64,000 nt of DNA from UMGS1279 sp045630265 (GTDB taxonomy: Bacteria; Bacillota; Clostridia; Oscillospirales; Acutalibacteraceae), in NCBI GenBank assembly GCA_045630265.1, contig JAZQSV010000064.1, positions 1 through 64,000 of the forward strand, read 5' to 3'. Made by a program: the position numbers and the translations under genes. The notes beneath the pieces are model-generated. The model worked only from the letters and a program-made list of their open reading frames with translations. It was not told where the DNA came from and ran no database searches. Below are positions 7,435-15,562 of this stretch, in pieces (positions within the stretch are counted from its first letter, which is position 1; each line of letters opens with the position of its first letter).

Positions 7435-8943
7435 ATGGTAAAAAATATGAAAATTGGTAACGACCGGTTCGTTACTGAAAATTTCCACGGCATAAGCTAC
7501 ATCCACCACGCTTATGAATTTATGCCTGACGACAAGGGCAGAAACCTGACTGAAGAGCAAATTCAAATTGAAATTGATACCATGAAGAAAATGGGCATCA
7601 CAATGATAAGAAGCTTCTACGGCGGCTCTCTTACCTGGGATGACGAGAAAAAAGAGCACAACTTTGAAAGCGAATATATGATGGCATTTTACAAGGCCTG
7701 TAAAATGTTTGCCGATGCGGGCATTGAGGTTGGCATTACTCCCGGTTGGCACATTTCCGGTTTTATTAAGGACTGGATGCCCGAGGGCAAAAAGTTCAGC
7801 GTAAACCTTGACTACCACGGCGGCTTTGTAGAGGGCGACCTTGAGGCAACTGCTAAAAACTTTGAAAAGTTTATTGAGGAATCGGTTTATGCTTTTGAGC
7901 GCCACGGCGTTACAAATATTAAGCACATTTTCTGTTTTACCGAGTGCAATAACTGCTTTAACTATAATAATAGGGCAGAAAAGGATGCGAAAAAGGTTAC
8001 TTCCTTTGAACGCAGAGAGATAGAGCGACTTTATCCCCTTTACGACCGTATGATCAGGGCGGTTGACCAGGGTCTTAAAAATTCGGGCAAAAGGGACCAA
8101 TATAAAATTGTTGCCCCTTGCGATAACTGGAGCGGCGACGCCAGCGAGCCCATTTCTTGGATGGTTAAATACACCGTTGAGAATTTAAGCGAGCAGGTTG
8201 ATATTATCGGTGCCCATAACGGTTACGACCGTTCCTTTGACTTTAAGGATAAACGCGCATTCTATGACCTTTTGGATGCAAAGCTCACCTACCCAAGGGA
8301 CAGGGCAAAGGAGTACGGCAAGGAATATTATATTGATGAGTTCAACGTAGTGCTCCACTACGTTTACACCTGCATCAGAACCCTTGAATCTTACGACAAC
8401 CCCTACCGCGGCCTTGCATTCGGCGCCATGATGAATAAAATACTCAATATGGGCGGCATTCACACCCTTTACATTTGGGCGCTTTACAGCCAGCAGTGGC
8501 CTAACTGGACCTTTGGCAACATAAATGCAGAGTTTATTGACGGTATTCAGGTGGTTGGTTATCTTCACAACCTAAAGCATACCCGCGTTCCTACCTATCC
8601 TTGGTATGCGGCTGCACTTATGACAAGGTTTTTAAAGGAGGGTAACGTTTGCGCCGGTGACGACAACGAAAACACCTACATTTCCTGCCTTGAGCGTAAG
8701 GATGGAGAGACTACAATTTTGGTTACCAACTACGAGGACGAGGCGGTTGACCTTACCGTAGATATTGCAAAGTCCTTTGGTGGCAAAACATTTTATAAAT
8801 ACGTATACACCACTACAAATGTTGTGCCCGACGCAAATCTTGAAATGATAAAGCCAAGCGGCGAGGTAGCAAACGTAGAGGATAAGCTCTGCGATACAGT
8901 TTTACCCCTCAGCGTAACGGTTTATACAACCGAAAAGGAATAA
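7435..8943 (+). CDS. clan GH-A type glycoside hydrolase, family not assigned
   Basis: The ATG at 7435 follows AGGGGG. The 502-residue product has no signal peptide, so it should act on sugars taken into the cytosol. It reads as a (beta/alpha)8 barrel: FHGISYIHHAYEFMP and MGITMIRSFYGG near the start. HIFCFTECNN holds the likely acid/base Glu on strand 4, and YYIDEFNVV holds the likely nucleophile Glu on strand 7. A small beta domain closes the C-terminus. The layout recalls GH39 and related families, but I cannot assign family or substrate. It is a single-gene unit between its own promoter and a terminator. Confidence 0.65.
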   Translation: MVKNMKIGNDRFVTENFHGISYIHHAYEFMPDDKGRNLTEEQIQIEIDTMKKMGITMIRSFYGGSLTWDDEKKEHNFESEYMMAFYKACKMFADAGIEVGITPGWHISGFIKDWMPEGKKFSVNLDYHGGFVEGDLEATAKNFEKFIEESVYAFERHGVTNIKHIFCFTECNNCFNYNNRAEKDAKKVTSFERREIERLYPLYDRMIRAVDQGLKNSGKRDQYKIVAPCDNWSGDASEPISWMVKYTVENLSEQVDIIGAHNGYDRSFDFKDKRAFYDLLDAKLTYPRDRAKEYGKEYYIDEFNVVLHYVYTCIRTLESYDNPYRGLAFGAMMNKILNMGGIHTLYIWALYSQQWPNWTFGNINAEFIDGIQVVGYLHNLKHTRVPTYPWYAAALMTRFLKEGNVCAGDDNENTYISCLERKDGETTILVTNYEDEAVDLTVDIAKSFGGKTFYKYVYTTTNVVPDANLEMIKPSGEVANVEDKLCDTVLPLSVTVYTTEKE

Positions 8944-8952
8944 TAAAAAGCA

Positions 8953-8985
8953 AAAGAGCAAGGCAGACCGCCCCGCTCTTTTTAT
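8953..8985 (+). terminator. terminator after glycosidase
   Basis: AAAGAGC pairs with GCTCTTT across a 15-base loop, ending in a T run. Confidence 0.55.
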
Positions 8986-9017
8986 ATTAAACATTTTTAA
9001 AAGGCATAAATTAAAAG

Positions 9018-9260
9018 TCAGTCTTCAAACAACTTTTCCATAGGTACCTTTAAAATTTTGGCAATAACAAAAATTTCCTTATCCGAGGCAAGGCGCACCT
9101 GTCCTTCAAGCTTTGAATAGCTGGTGGGGTTAATGTCACAGCCCATAATTTGCATTTTTGAAATGAAATCCTTTTGCTTTATACCCCGCGCCCTTCTAAG
9201 TCTTTCAATATTCTTTCCAACCATATTTACGGTGCCGTATTCCTGTTTTCTTATTTTCAT
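9018..9260 (-). CDS. XRE-family HTH regulator
   Basis: An 80-residue DNA-binding protein. The ATG at 9260 is preferred because AAGGGG lies at proper spacing; a GTG nine bases upstream would sit too close to it. GKNIERLRRARGIKQKDF begins a five-helix Cro/C1-type domain. The recognition helix region (NPTSYSKLEG) and the SDKEIFVIAKILKVPMEKLF ending are typical. No further domain is present. It diverges from the SLOG gene, and repeated operator half-sites lie between them, so it probably represses itself and its neighbour. Confidence 0.85.
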   Translation of the reverse strand: MKIRKQEYGTVNMVGKNIERLRRARGIKQKDFISKMQIMGCDINPTSYSKLEGQVRLASDKEIFVIAKILKVPMEKLFED

Positions 9261-9271
9261 AAAACCCACCC

Positions 9272-9338
9272 CTTATAATTCCATATATGAATTATAATTT
9301 CGGATTTTATTGACATTATTCCGTTATGGAATTATAAT
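9272..9338. promoter_or_regulatory. divergent control region: consensus promoter with three ATTATAATTC half-sites
   Basis: Rightward, TTGACA (9310-9315) and TATAAT (9333-9338) are 17 bases apart, a perfect consensus. TATAATTC (9274-9281) and GAATTATA (9289-9296) form an inverted repeat upstream of the XRE gene. A third half-site, GAATTATAAT (9329-9338), covers the rightward -10 and pairs with ATTCC in the spacer. A strong promoter wholly overlapped by operator sequence suggests tight repression by the XRE protein. Confidence 0.7.
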
Positions 9339-9354
9339 GAAAGAAAACAGTAGA

Positions 9355-9732
9355 ATGGCGGTTGTGAGAGTGGAAAAGAAGATAGTAATAGCTGGTTGCA
9401 GAGATTTTAATGATTATAATAAGGCAAAGGATTTTATTGAGTCATGTCTTGAAAAAATTAGCTCAGAGCATGAAATAATAATACTTTCGGGTGGTTGTAG
9501 GGGAGCAGATTTGCTCGGTGAAAGATACGCAAAAGAAAAAGGATATTCAGTAGAAAAACACCCTGCAAACTGGGGAAAATATGGCAAAAGCGCAGGAGTA
9601 AAAAGGAACGAGGAAATGGCGAAAAATTGCGACGTGGTTATTTGCTTTTGGGACCAAAAGAGCAGAGGAACAAGGAATATGATAAGTGTGGCCCAAAAGT
9701 ATGAAAGGGAAATTTTTGTCAAAAACATATAA
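9355..9732 (+). CDS. DUF2493 / SLOG-superfamily protein
   Basis: A Rossmann-like SLOG protein of about 125 residues. KIVIAGCRDF, IILSGGCRGADLLGERYA and the ending (VVICFWDQKSRGTRN) are the hallmarks of the DUF2493 (YAcAr) group, thought to bind nucleotide-derived ligands. The frame opens at 9310, but those codons lie inside the promoter, so translation must begin later. ATG 9355 is the best choice, although the leader would be only about 10 bases and no ribosome binding site is clear; GTG starts near 9364 and 9370 are alternatives. The specific function is unknown. It pairs with the divergent XRE gene. Confidence 0.75.
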   Translation: MAVVRVEKKIVIAGCRDFNDYNKAKDFIESCLEKISSEHEIIILSGGCRGADLLGERYAKEKGYSVEKHPANWGKYGKSAGVKRNEEMAKNCDVVICFWDQKSRGTRNMISVAQKYEREIFVKNI

Positions 9733-9801
9733 CCGCGTTTAGTGTTTTGAGAGAGTATTTATCAAAGGGTTGCTTTACCAAGCCTCAGCTTTTTGCCTTG
9801 T

Positions 9802-9819
9802 TCGTTAAACTTTTAACAA
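9802..9819. promoter_or_regulatory. Rex-like operator, distal
   Basis: TCGTTAAACTTTTAACAA differs at one position from the Rex-type palindrome TTGTTAA-N4-TTAACAA. It lies 64 bases upstream of the perfect copy at 9866. Confidence 0.5.
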
Positions 9820-9865
9820 AGATTAAGCCGAAAAAGGGTAAAATTAGCACAATTTTTAAAATAGT

Positions 9866-9883
9866 TTGTTAATGTTTTAACAA
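9866..9883. promoter_or_regulatory. Rex-like operator, proximal
   Basis: TTGTTAATGTTTTAACAA is a perfect match to the Rex (NADH/NAD+ sensor) palindrome TTGTTAA-N4-TTAACAA. It ends 5 bases before the serC -35 box, a position from which repression is expected. Confidence 0.65.
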
Positions 9884-9888
9884 TCCCA

Positions 9889-9917
9889 TTGACAAAAGTG
9901 GGGGCGGGGCATATAAT
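9889..9917 (+). promoter_or_regulatory. serC-serA promoter
   Basis: TTGACA (9889-9894) and TATAAT (9912-9917) are 17 bases apart. The leader contains a hairpin, TAGGGGCTT (9943-9951) against AAGGCCCTA (9970-9978), of unknown role. Confidence 0.8.
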
Positions 9918-10003
9918 AGGAGTAATCTTTTATTTTATAAGGTAGGGGCTTAATAATAAGCGTTTTTTAAAGGCCCTAAAACATTAGTTTGGAGGAAAAA
10001 ATT

Positions 10004-11089
10004 ATGGCAAGAGTTTACAATTTCAGTGCAGGACCCTCTATGCTCCCCTTAGAGGTTTTGGAGGAATGCGCAAAAGAGATGGTTGAGTACGGTACTACCG
10101 GTCAGTCGGTAATGGAAATGTCCCACCGTTCTAAGGAGTATCAGGCAATTATAGATGAAGCTGAGGCAACACTTCGCGACCTTATGCAGGTGCCCGACAA
10201 TTACAAGGTGCTTTTCCTACAGGGCGGCGCTTCTTCTCAGTTTACAATGGTTCCTATGAACCTTATGACCAAAAATAAAAAGGCCGACTACATAATTACC
10301 GGTCAGTGGGCTAAGAAGGCATATAAAGAGGCCGCCCGCTATGGCGAGGCAAGGGCGGTTGCATCGAGCGAGGATAAAACCTTCTCTTATATCCCCAAAA
10401 CCACCGCGGCCGATTTTGATAAGGATGCAGACTACGTACACATTTGTATGAACAACACCATTTACGGCACAAAGTATAATACACTTCCCGATACAGGCGA
10501 CGTACCGCTTGTTGCCGACATTTCCAGCTGCATTATGTCGGAGCCGATTGACGTTTCTAAGTTTGCAATGCTTTATGCAGGCGCACAGAAAAACGTTGCT
10601 CCCGCAGGACTTACCATTGTAATCATCCGCGAGGATTTAATTGGTAACGCTATGGATATTACCCCCACAATGTTTAATTACCAAACCCACGCAGATAATG
10701 GTTCTATGTTTAACACTCCTCCTTGCTATACCATCTACGTTGCAGGCAAGGTTATGAAGTGGGTTAAAAAGACCTTTGGCGGCCTAGAGGGCATGAAGGA
10801 ATACAACGAGAAAAAGGCAAAGGTGCTTTATGATTTCCTTGACAGCAGCGAAATGTTCAAGGGCACAGTTGTTCCCGAGGACCGCTCACTTATGAACGTT
10901 CCCTTTATTACAGGCGATGCCGATTTGGACGCTAAATTCGTTGCCGAAGCAAAAGCGGCGGGCTTTTTAAACATTAAGGGCCACCGCAGCGTTGGCGGTA
11001 TGCGCGCTTCTATTTACAATGCAATGCCCATTGAGGGTGTAGAAAAGCTTGTAGAGTTTATGGCAGAATTCGAGAAAAATAACAAATAA
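10004..11089 (+). CDS. serC: phosphoserine aminotransferase
   Basis: Second step of serine synthesis: transfers the amino group of glutamate to 3-phosphohydroxypyruvate using PLP. The start encodes MARVYNFSAGPSMLP, 8 bases after GGAGG. The 361-residue length is normal. ADISSCIMSEPIDVSKFAMLYAGAQKN contains the PLP-binding Lys (AQKN). HRSVGGMRASIYNA near the end is the phosphate-binding family signature. It is followed after 12 bases by serA, which makes its substrate, so the two form one operon under the promoter and Rex-like sites upstream. No serB is present in the window. Confidence 0.96.
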   Translation: MARVYNFSAGPSMLPLEVLEECAKEMVEYGTTGQSVMEMSHRSKEYQAIIDEAEATLRDLMQVPDNYKVLFLQGGASSQFTMVPMNLMTKNKKADYIITGQWAKKAYKEAARYGEARAVASSEDKTFSYIPKTTAADFDKDADYVHICMNNTIYGTKYNTLPDTGDVPLVADISSCIMSEPIDVSKFAMLYAGAQKNVAPAGLTIVIIREDLIGNAMDITPTMFNYQTHADNGSMFNTPPCYTIYVAGKVMKWVKKTFGGLEGMKEYNEKKAKVLYDFLDSSEMFKGTVVPEDRSLMNVPFITGDADLDAKFVAEAKAAGFLNIKGHRSVGGMRASIYNAMPIEGVEKLVEFMAEFEKNNK

Positions 11090-11101
11090 GAGGGAAAATA
11101 T

Positions 11102-12265
11102 ATGAAAGCAATTAAAACCTATAATAAAATTAGCAAAACAGGTCTTTCTGTTTTGGATAAGGGCGGCTACGTTTACGGTGATGAGGTTGAGGCACCTATT
11201 GGTGCGGTTGTTCGTTCTGCTTCCTTACACGATACTGCTTTCCCTGAAAGTCTTTTAGCTATTGCCCGTGCAGGTGCAGGCACAAACAATATTCCCATTG
11301 ACCGCTGCAGCGAAGAGGGTATTGTAGTTTTCAACACCCCCGGTGCTAATGCAAATGCCGTTAAGGAGCTTGTTATTGCGGGACTTTTAATTTCTTCCAG
11401 AAGAATTGTAAATGCTATAGAGTGGGCTCAGACTTTAAAGGGCAACGGTGCCGAAGTTGGCAAAATGGTTGAAAAGGGTAAAAGCGCTTTTGGCGGTCCT
11501 GAAATCAGCGGTAAAAGTTTAGGTGTTATCGGTCTTGGTGCTATCGGCGTTAGGGTTGCAAATGCAGCCAATGCACTTGGTATGAAGGTTTACGGCTATG
11601 ACCCTTACGTTTCGGTTAATGCAGCTTGGAGTTTAACCCACAACGTTATCCACGCTATGGATATTAAGGAAATTTACGAGAAGTGCGATTACATTACAAT
11701 CCACGTTCCGCTCACTCCCGAAACCAAGGGCTTTATCAATGCCGAGGCAATTTCTCTTATGAAGGATGAGGTTAGAATTCTTAACTTCTCCCGCGCAGAT
11801 TTGGTTGATAGCTCTGCCGTTTTGGCGGCACTTGAAAACGGCAAAGTAGCAAAATACGTTACCGATTTCCCGACCGACGAGGTTTTGGGACACGAGGGAG
11901 TTATTGCAATTCCTCACCTTGGTGCATCTACACCTGAATCAGAGGATAACTGCGCTAAGATGGCGGCAGAGGAGCTTACCGATTATATTGAAAATGGTAA
12001 TATTACCAATTCGGTAAACCTTCCGAATATCAGTATGCCAAGAAGCAGTGCTATCAGGGTTTGCATTATTCATAAGAATATTCCTACAATGCTTACTCAG
12101 ATTACACAGACAATGGCAAAGGATAACATTAACATTGAAAATATGTTAAATAAATCTAAAAAGGAATATGCTTACACGCTTTTGGATATTACCGATGGCG
12201 ACAAAGAAAAGATAGAAGCAGAGCTTAATGCCATTGAAGGTATCATTCGTGTAAGATTGGTATAA
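11102..12265 (+). CDS. serA: D-3-phosphoglycerate dehydrogenase
   Basis: First step of serine synthesis: oxidises 3-phosphoglycerate with NAD+. The 387-residue product is the short form, with catalytic and Rossmann domains (GVIGLGAIGVRVANAA for the dinucleotide loop; the catalytic His in IPHLGASTPESEDN). A C-terminal ACT domain begins near residue 315 (IRVCIIHKNIPTMLTQIT) and probably mediates serine feedback. The intervening domain of 520-residue SerA proteins is absent. Production of NADH by this enzyme fits the Rex-like operators in front of the operon. Confidence 0.95.
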   Translation: MKAIKTYNKISKTGLSVLDKGGYVYGDEVEAPIGAVVRSASLHDTAFPESLLAIARAGAGTNNIPIDRCSEEGIVVFNTPGANANAVKELVIAGLLISSRRIVNAIEWAQTLKGNGAEVGKMVEKGKSAFGGPEISGKSLGVIGLGAIGVRVANAANALGMKVYGYDPYVSVNAAWSLTHNVIHAMDIKEIYEKCDYITIHVPLTPETKGFINAEAISLMKDEVRILNFSRADLVDSSAVLAALENGKVAKYVTDFPTDEVLGHEGVIAIPHLGASTPESEDNCAKMAAEELTDYIENGNITNSVNLPNISMPRSSAIRVCIIHKNIPTMLTQITQTMAKDNINIENMLNKSKKEYAYTLLDITDGDKEKIEAELNAIEGIIRVRLV

Positions 12266-12267
12266 AA

Positions 12268-13107
12268 ATGAAAAACGCTTATACAAGGCGCGAGGTATTA
12301 GCATATCTTAAATTAATAAGAAGTCTTATGGCAATTTGCGTAGCATTGGCTATAGGTTTTGTTACAATGACGGTGCTTTATATTACAAAGCCCGGTGCCA
12401 AAAAGGATAAGGACACAGCGGGCGGTGTTACAAGCATACAAAGTACAGAGAACGCACAGTCTCAAGCCCCAACATCTTCTGATTCTAAAAAGGATAGAGA
12501 TATTAAAAATCTCGCCAAGGATTTAGAAAGCTGGAATTTGGTAGTGGCCAACAAGAAAAACCCGTTGCCCGAGGGATTCAAGATAGAAACCGCAAAAATT
12601 GCCGCGGCCTATGCCAGAGATAATGGTATGGCCTTTGATGCAAGAGCGGTGGCTGCCCTTAACGATATGTGTAAGGCGGCGGCGGATGACGGAATTAAAC
12701 TGCTTGTTATTTCCTGTTATCGCCCCCATACAAGGCAAGAGGCACTTTATGCTAATGAGCTTGATAAGGTGAAATCACAGAACCCTTCGCTTAGTGATGA
12801 ACAAGCAAGGGAAAAGGCGGGCACTGTGGTTGCTATTCCAGGTACTAGCGAGCACGAGGTGGGCCTTGCGGTTGATTTTAACTCTGTAGAGCTAACCTTT
12901 GAGCACACAAAACAGTTCCAGTGGCTTTCCTCCCATGCTGAAGAGTACGGCTTTGTGCTTCGTTACCCCAAAGATAAGGAAGAAATCACAGGAATTATTT
13001 ACGAGCCGTGGCATTACCGCTATGTTGGTGTAGAACATGCTAAAAAAATGAATGAGTTAGACCTCTGCCTTGAAGAATACGTAGAGCATTTAAAAAAGTA
13101 TAAGTAA
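12268..13107 (+). CDS. VanY/LdcB-type D-alanyl-D-alanine carboxypeptidase (M15B)
   Basis: A membrane-anchored wall peptidase of 279 residues: short cytoplasmic N-terminus, one membrane segment at about 18-38, a polar Ser/Lys-rich linker, then the M15B domain. ISCYRPHTRQEALY carries the substrate Arg, GTSEHEVGLAVDF carries the zinc-binding His and Asp, and EPWHYRYVG carries the catalytic Glu and second zinc His. It would trim stem peptides of peptidoglycan outside the membrane. The start lies 2 bases after the serA stop, so it is co-transcribed with serine synthesis; the functional link is unclear. Confidence 0.9.
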   Translation: MKNAYTRREVLAYLKLIRSLMAICVALAIGFVTMTVLYITKPGAKKDKDTAGGVTSIQSTENAQSQAPTSSDSKKDRDIKNLAKDLESWNLVVANKKNPLPEGFKIETAKIAAAYARDNGMAFDARAVAALNDMCKAAADDGIKLLVISCYRPHTRQEALYANELDKVKSQNPSLSDEQAREKAGTVVAIPGTSEHEVGLAVDFNSVELTFEHTKQFQWLSSHAEEYGFVLRYPKDKEEITGIIYEPWHYRYVGVEHAKKMNELDLCLEEYVEHLKKYK

Positions 13108-13126
13108 ATTTTGAATTATAGAATTT

Positions 13127-13164
13127 GGGCCGAAACACAAAATTTGTGTTTCGGCCCTTTTTTT
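13127..13164 (+). terminator. terminator of the serC operon
   Basis: GGGCCGAAACACAAA pairs perfectly with TTTGTGTTTCGGCCC, followed by seven T. Confidence 0.95.
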
Positions 13165-13209
13165 GACTTTTGTGTTAAAAAATAGACAATGTTAAGAGTC
13201 TCATAATCG

Positions 13210-13238
13210 TTGACAGACTTTAGTGCATATTGTATAAT
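13210..13238 (+). promoter_or_regulatory. rnf operon promoter
   Basis: TTGACA (13210-13215) and TATAAT (13233-13238) are 17 bases apart, a perfect consensus. It probably drives everything to apbE. Confidence 0.85.
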
Positions 13239-13298
13239 AATTTAGACGAATATATGTAATATATTATTAAATATATGAAATTTAAAGAGGTATGTTTT

Positions 13299-14588
13299 AT
13301 GAGTAGGTTGCTCCGTGGAGTTAAACTTCCCCACAAAAAGGGTACGCTGGAGGGAATTGTAACTAAAATGCCGCCACCTAAAAAGGTGGTGCTTTCTACT
13401 GCTATGCATATAGGAAAACCCTCTGAGATAATTGTAAAGGTCGGGGATGAGGTTAAGGTTGGAACACTTATTGCAAATATTAGTGGGCCAATTTCCGCCC
13501 CACTACATTCAAGTGTTTCGGGAAAGGTTACAAGAATTTTTGAACAGCTTTTGGCAAACGGTCAAAGCGGTGAATGTATAGAAATTGAATCGGACGGACA
13601 AATGGAGTCAGAAAAAGGTATTGCCCCAATTGAGCCGAAAAGTAAATCCGAGTTTATTGAGGCTCTTAAAAACAGCGGCATTATCGGTCTTGGTGGCGCG
13701 GGTTTTCCTACCTTTGTAAAATACAATATCCCCGACGGCACCGAAATAGATGAGCTTATTATAAACGGAGCAGAGTGTGAACCCTATATTACAAGCGACT
13801 CGGCCGTAATGCGCGACCGCGCGGAAGATATTTTATATGCTATAGAGCTTATTTTAAAATTCATACCTATAAAAAAGGTGATTATAGGAATTGAGGCAAA
13901 TAAGCCCGAAGCGACTAAGAAAATGCAGGAGCTTTCGGCTCAAAACAGCAAAATATCGGTGCAGGTGCTCAAAACTCTTTATCCGCAAGGCGGCGAAAAG
14001 GTGCTGGTTTACCACACCACCGGTAAGGTTATTAAAGAGGGCGCCCTTCCGAGCAGCGTTGGTGTAATAGTTTCTAACGTTACCACCATTGCAAAAATCG
14101 GTGAGTATTTTAAAACGGGTATGCCACTTGTAAGAAAGGTTATAACAGTAGATGGCTCTGCCGTTGCAAAGCCTCAGAACATTGACGTTGCAGTAGGTAC
14201 ACCACTTTCAGACGTCTTTGATTTCTGCGGTGGATTTGCAAAGGAACCCAAAAGGGTTATTTACGGCGGACCTATGATGGGTGTTTCGGTCCCCTTTTTA
14301 GATAGGGGAGTGCTTAAAAACACAAATGCAGTTTTGGCACTTACCCGTGAAGACGTGCATCCCATTCAAACTACAAATTGTATTCGTTGCGGCGCTTGTA
14401 CAAACCATTGTCCTTTTGGAATCAATCCTGCCGAAATCGCAAGGGCTTTTGAAAAAGAGGACAAGGAAGAACTTTTACGGATTGGCACCAACCTTTGTAT
14501 GGAATGCGGTTGTTGCTCCTATATTTGTCCCGCAAACAGGCCGCTTGTACAAACAAACCGCCTTGCCAAGAAATTCTTAAAAATATAG
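13299..14588 (+). CDS. rnfC: Rnf complex subunit RnfC
   Basis: NADH-side electron-transfer subunit of the Rnf ferredoxin:NAD+ oxidoreductase, on the cytoplasmic face. The start encoding MSRLLRGVKL is chosen because AAAGAGG lies 7 bases upstream; an in-frame ATG at 13275 has none. In the 429 residues, GLGGAGFPT begins the flavin/NADH-binding fold. Two [4Fe-4S] motifs follow near the C-terminus (CIRCGACTNHCP and CMECGCCSYICP). The Lys-rich repeats of proteobacterial RnfC are absent. It is the first gene of the order CDGEAB typical of Clostridia. Confidence 0.95.
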   Translation: MSRLLRGVKLPHKKGTLEGIVTKMPPPKKVVLSTAMHIGKPSEIIVKVGDEVKVGTLIANISGPISAPLHSSVSGKVTRIFEQLLANGQSGECIEIESDGQMESEKGIAPIEPKSKSEFIEALKNSGIIGLGGAGFPTFVKYNIPDGTEIDELIINGAECEPYITSDSAVMRDRAEDILYAIELILKFIPIKKVIIGIEANKPEATKKMQELSAQNSKISVQVLKTLYPQGGEKVLVYHTTGKVIKEGALPSSVGVIVSNVTTIAKIGEYFKTGMPLVRKVITVDGSAVAKPQNIDVAVGTPLSDVFDFCGGFAKEPKRVIYGGPMMGVSVPFLDRGVLKNTNAVLALTREDVHPIQTTNCIRCGACTNHCPFGINPAEIARAFEKEDKEELLRIGTNLCMECGCCSYICPANRPLVQTNRLAKKFLKI

Positions 14589-14632
14589 AGTAACCTTTAA
14601 AGGAAAATTTACTTTATTTGGGAGTATAAATT

Positions 14633-15562
14633 ATGAATATTAGCTTAAAGGTAAGCGATTCTCCACATATTAAAAAACCAAGAACAACAAGGGGTATAAT
14701 GTTGGACGTTATAATTTCCCTTATCCCTGCCCTTATAGCGGGTGTAGCCATTTTTGGAAAGGGCGCCTTTACCGTAGTTTCTATGTCTATAGCGGCGGCG
14801 GTGCTTTCGGAATGCCTTTTTTGTATGGCTGCCAAAAAGGAAAACACGGTAGGGGATTTAAGCGCATTTGTAACGGGACTATTGCTTGGCCTTACTCTTC
14901 CCGCCTCCACACCACTTTGGCAGGTGGCCCTTGGCTCTGTTTTCGCCATAGTGGTTGTTAAAAACTTTTTCGGCGGGCTCGGAAAAAATATTGTAAACCC
15001 CGCTATTACTGCGAGGGTGTTTATGCTTGTTGCCTTTAAAGAGGCGGCTGTTTCTTCCTTCCCGCTTTCGGTAGATGCCGTAGGCGGCGCAACACCGCTT
15101 GTGGAAATAGCAGAAGGAGAAGCCGTAAATTTATTGGAGCTGCTTTTAGGAAATGTGGGCGGCGCTATTGGCGAAACCTGTAAAATTGCCCTTATTCTAG
15201 GTGGCATTTACCTTTTGGTAAGAAGGGTTATTTCCTGGCATATTCCAGTAATTTACATTTTGTCAAGCTATCTATTTACCCTTTGCTTTGGCGGAACCAA
15301 TTTATACGGCGCATTGCTTTCCACCCTCGCAGGAGGACTTATAATAGGAGCCATATTTATGGCTACAGACTACGTAACATCCCCCACAACAAGCAAAGGC
15401 AAAATAGTTTATGCTTTGGGGTGCGGCTTTTTGACTGCAGTAATACGTCTTTTCAGCAACTACCCCGAGGGAGTATCCTTTGCTATACTTTTAATGAATA
15501 TATTAACTCCCTTTATAGATAGACTGACTGCAAGAAAACTGTTCGGGGGTAAGGCAAAATGA
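14633..15562 (+). CDS. rnfD: Rnf complex subunit RnfD
   Basis: Integral membrane subunit of the ion-pumping Rnf complex, 309 residues with about eight to ten membrane segments. DAVGGATPL contains the GAT motif on which FMN is covalently attached to Thr; ApbE, encoded at the end of this operon, would perform the attachment. ATDYVTSP and NYPEGVSFAIL are conserved RnfD/NqrB features. It overlaps rnfG by 4 bases. Confidence 0.94.
   Translation: MNISLKVSDSPHIKKPRTTRGIMLDVIISLIPALIAGVAIFGKGAFTVVSMSIAAAVLSECLFCMAAKKENTVGDLSAFVTGLLLGLTLPASTPLWQVALGSVFAIVVVKNFFGGLGKNIVNPAITARVFMLVAFKEAAVSSFPLSVDAVGGATPLVEIAEGEAVNLLELLLGNVGGAIGETCKIALILGGIYLLVRRVISWHIPVIYILSSYLFTLCFGGTNLYGALLSTLAGGLIIGAIFMATDYVTSPTTSKGKIVYALGCGFLTAVIRLFSNYPEGVSFAILLMNILTPFIDRLTARKLFGGKAK

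Noticed and set aside
7405..8100. 231-codon open frame on the minus strand
   Set aside because: Antisense to the glycosidase gene, with basic, low-similarity composition and no start signals.
9310..9354. TTG start at 9310 for the SLOG gene
   Set aside because: The TTG is part of the -35 box TTGACA, so it would lie upstream of the transcription start.
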